Shown: in pieces, positions 63,222 to 64,000 of the stretch | Numbering within the stretch: the stretch's first letter is position 1 | Layout: each line of letters starts with the position of its first letter | Assembly: GCA_002483265.1 (NCBI GenBank) | Contig: DLHO01000016.1 | Span: 1-64,000, forward strand | Reading direction: 5' to 3' | Length of the DNA stretch: 64,000 nt | DNA from: Flavobacteriales bacterium UBA7666 | Lineage (GTDB): Bacteria; Bacteroidota; Bacteroidia; Flavobacteriales_D; Crocinitomicaceae | Program-made: the position numbers and the translations under genes | Notes under the pieces: model-generated | Database searches by the model: none | The model's input: the letters and a program-made list of their open reading frames with translations, nothing else | What the model was told of the DNA's origin: nothing

Positions 63222-63887
63222 ATGAAATGGACTAAAATTAGCGTTGGATTGATTATGGCTTTATCGTTGTTTGGTTGTTCTACTTCAAGAAAAAGCCTAT
63301 CCTATCTGGCGTTGGGAGATTCCTATACGATCGGAGAGAGTGTCCCGACAAACAAAAATTTCCCTTATCAATTGGCAGATTCTGTGAGCGAGAAAGGAAA
63401 GAAATATGCAAGTCCTGTAATTATTGCCCGCACCGGTTGGCGTACAGATCAGTTAATAGAGGCTGTTGAATCTTCTCATTTGAAGAAAGAATACGACCTC
63501 GTTACTCTATTGATTGGCGTGAACAATGAATTTCAAGGAAGATCTTTAAAAGAATATGAACAGGATTTTACTGCTTTATGTAAAAAGTCCATCGAACTAG
63601 CCGGAAATAAAAAGAAACGGGTCTATGTGATTTCTATTCCTGACTACGGATATACACCCTATGGAAAACCGAATTTGAACCGAATTTCGGAACGAATTAA
63701 TTTGTTTAATGCATCCAATAAACGCATTTCAGACTCATTGAAATTGAACTACGTGAATATTACAGAGATTTCCCGAAGAGGATTAGATGAGCCTGATTTG
63801 GTGGCTGAAGACGGCTTGCATCCAGGTGTAAAAATGTATGGGCTTTGGGTAAAGGAGATTCTGAAGAAGATGAAAATTAAAAGGTAA
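63222..63887 (+). CDS. SGNH/GDSL-family hydrolase, lipoprotein
   Basis: 221 residues from the ATG at 63222, which places a lipobox LFGC at Cys19 after a short basic start. SGNH blocks: ALGDSYTIGES (Ser), GVNNEFQG, and the C-terminal EDGLHPG (Asp, His). Probably a membrane-anchored esterase or acetylhydrolase facing the periplasm; substrate unknown. Earlier TTG and ATG starts would add six or five residues. Confidence 0.88.
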   Translation: MKWTKISVGLIMALSLFGCSTSRKSLSYLALGDSYTIGESVPTNKNFPYQLADSVSEKGKKYASPVIIARTGWRTDQLIEAVESSHLKKEYDLVTLLIGVNNEFQGRSLKEYEQDFTALCKKSIELAGNKKKRVYVISIPDYGYTPYGKPNLNRISERINLFNASNKRISDSLKLNYVNITEISRRGLDEPDLVAEDGLHPGVKMYGLWVKEILKKMKIKR

Positions 63888-63891
63888 GATT

Positions 63892-63965
63892 AGAGACTAA
63901 AGACACAAGACTTGATCTTTTTTGTGAATTCAAGTCTTTTGTCTAATGTCTTTTGTCTAAAGTCG
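63892..63965. repeat. AGAC/GTCT heptad inverted element D4
   Basis: Lies 4 bp after the lipoprotein stop. Left units GAGACTA, AAGACAC, AAGACTT; right units AAGTCTT, TTGTCTA, ATGTCTT, TTGTCTA. Inner arms GACTTGA and TCAAGTC pair perfectly. Confidence 0.75.
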
Positions 63966-64000
63966 TATCTTTGTTTCTATTAAAATTCAAAGAACATGTC

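Overview
The window looks like chromosome of a Bacteroidota bacterium, probably Flavobacteriales near Fluviicola/Crocinitomicaceae. This is inferred from gene content: seven large proteins with type IX secretion (T9SS) C-terminal sorting domains, a PorP/SprF partner protein, a gldF-gldG gliding locus next to dnaN, many TAnnTTTG -7 promoter boxes, low GC, and DUF4476, DUF4407 and DUF4340-like families. No rRNA, tRNA or CRISPR array was seen.

Layout. 0-8 kb: a metallo-beta-lactamase-fold protein, then a leftward operon of two tandem PaaE-type flavin/2Fe-2S reductases, an SDR and a tRNA-dihydrouridine synthase, then apaG, a TPR protein and pruA. 8-14 kb: a PorP/SprF protein paired with a 1329-residue type B T9SS adhesin, possibly led by a 46-codon coupled ORF. 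14-17 kb: paaABCD for phenylacetyl-CoA epoxidation; its reductase candidates lie 10 kb away. 17-24 kb: DUF4476 protein, dnaN, DUF4340-like protein, gldG, gldF, a small monooxygenase and an SAM hydrolase. 24-32 kb: phoH, purC, an SDR, a membrane histidine kinase, gmhA with a polytopic membrane protein, and a TerB-like protein. 32-40 kb: three T9SS cargo proteins and a small secreted protein. 40-43 kb: DinB-like protein, NlpC/P60 hydrolase, glyA.

43-50.5 kb is the accessory part. It holds small unknown genes, a REP-associated (RAYT) transposase surrounded by copies of a GGGGCG...CGCCCC palindrome (one copy inside its reading frame), a 21-bp-period repeat, and a compact AT-rich four-gene leftward operon: class III nucleotidyl cyclase, 323-residue unknown, four-helix membrane protein, and a DUF3883/PD-(D/E)XK protein. 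I interpret this operon as a Pycsar-like anti-phage signalling system with extra components. The middle pair resembles RexA/RexB in size and layout. It is the best candidate for an undescribed system.

50.5-60 kb: three more T9SS cargo proteins, two of them paralogues duplicated together with upstream DNA. 60-64 kb: a HEAGH metalloprotein coupled to an aspartyl/asparaginyl-hydroxylase-like protein, a DUF4407 membrane protein, a secreted dienelactone-hydrolase-like protein and an SGNH lipoprotein.

Two families of dispersed intergenic elements run through the window: the GC-capped palindromes (eight copies, varying but self-complementary arms) and elements made of 7-nt-phased AGAC units facing 7-nt-phased GTCT units (four copies plus a related GTTCAA/TTGAAC one), which usually begin at or just after a stop codon.
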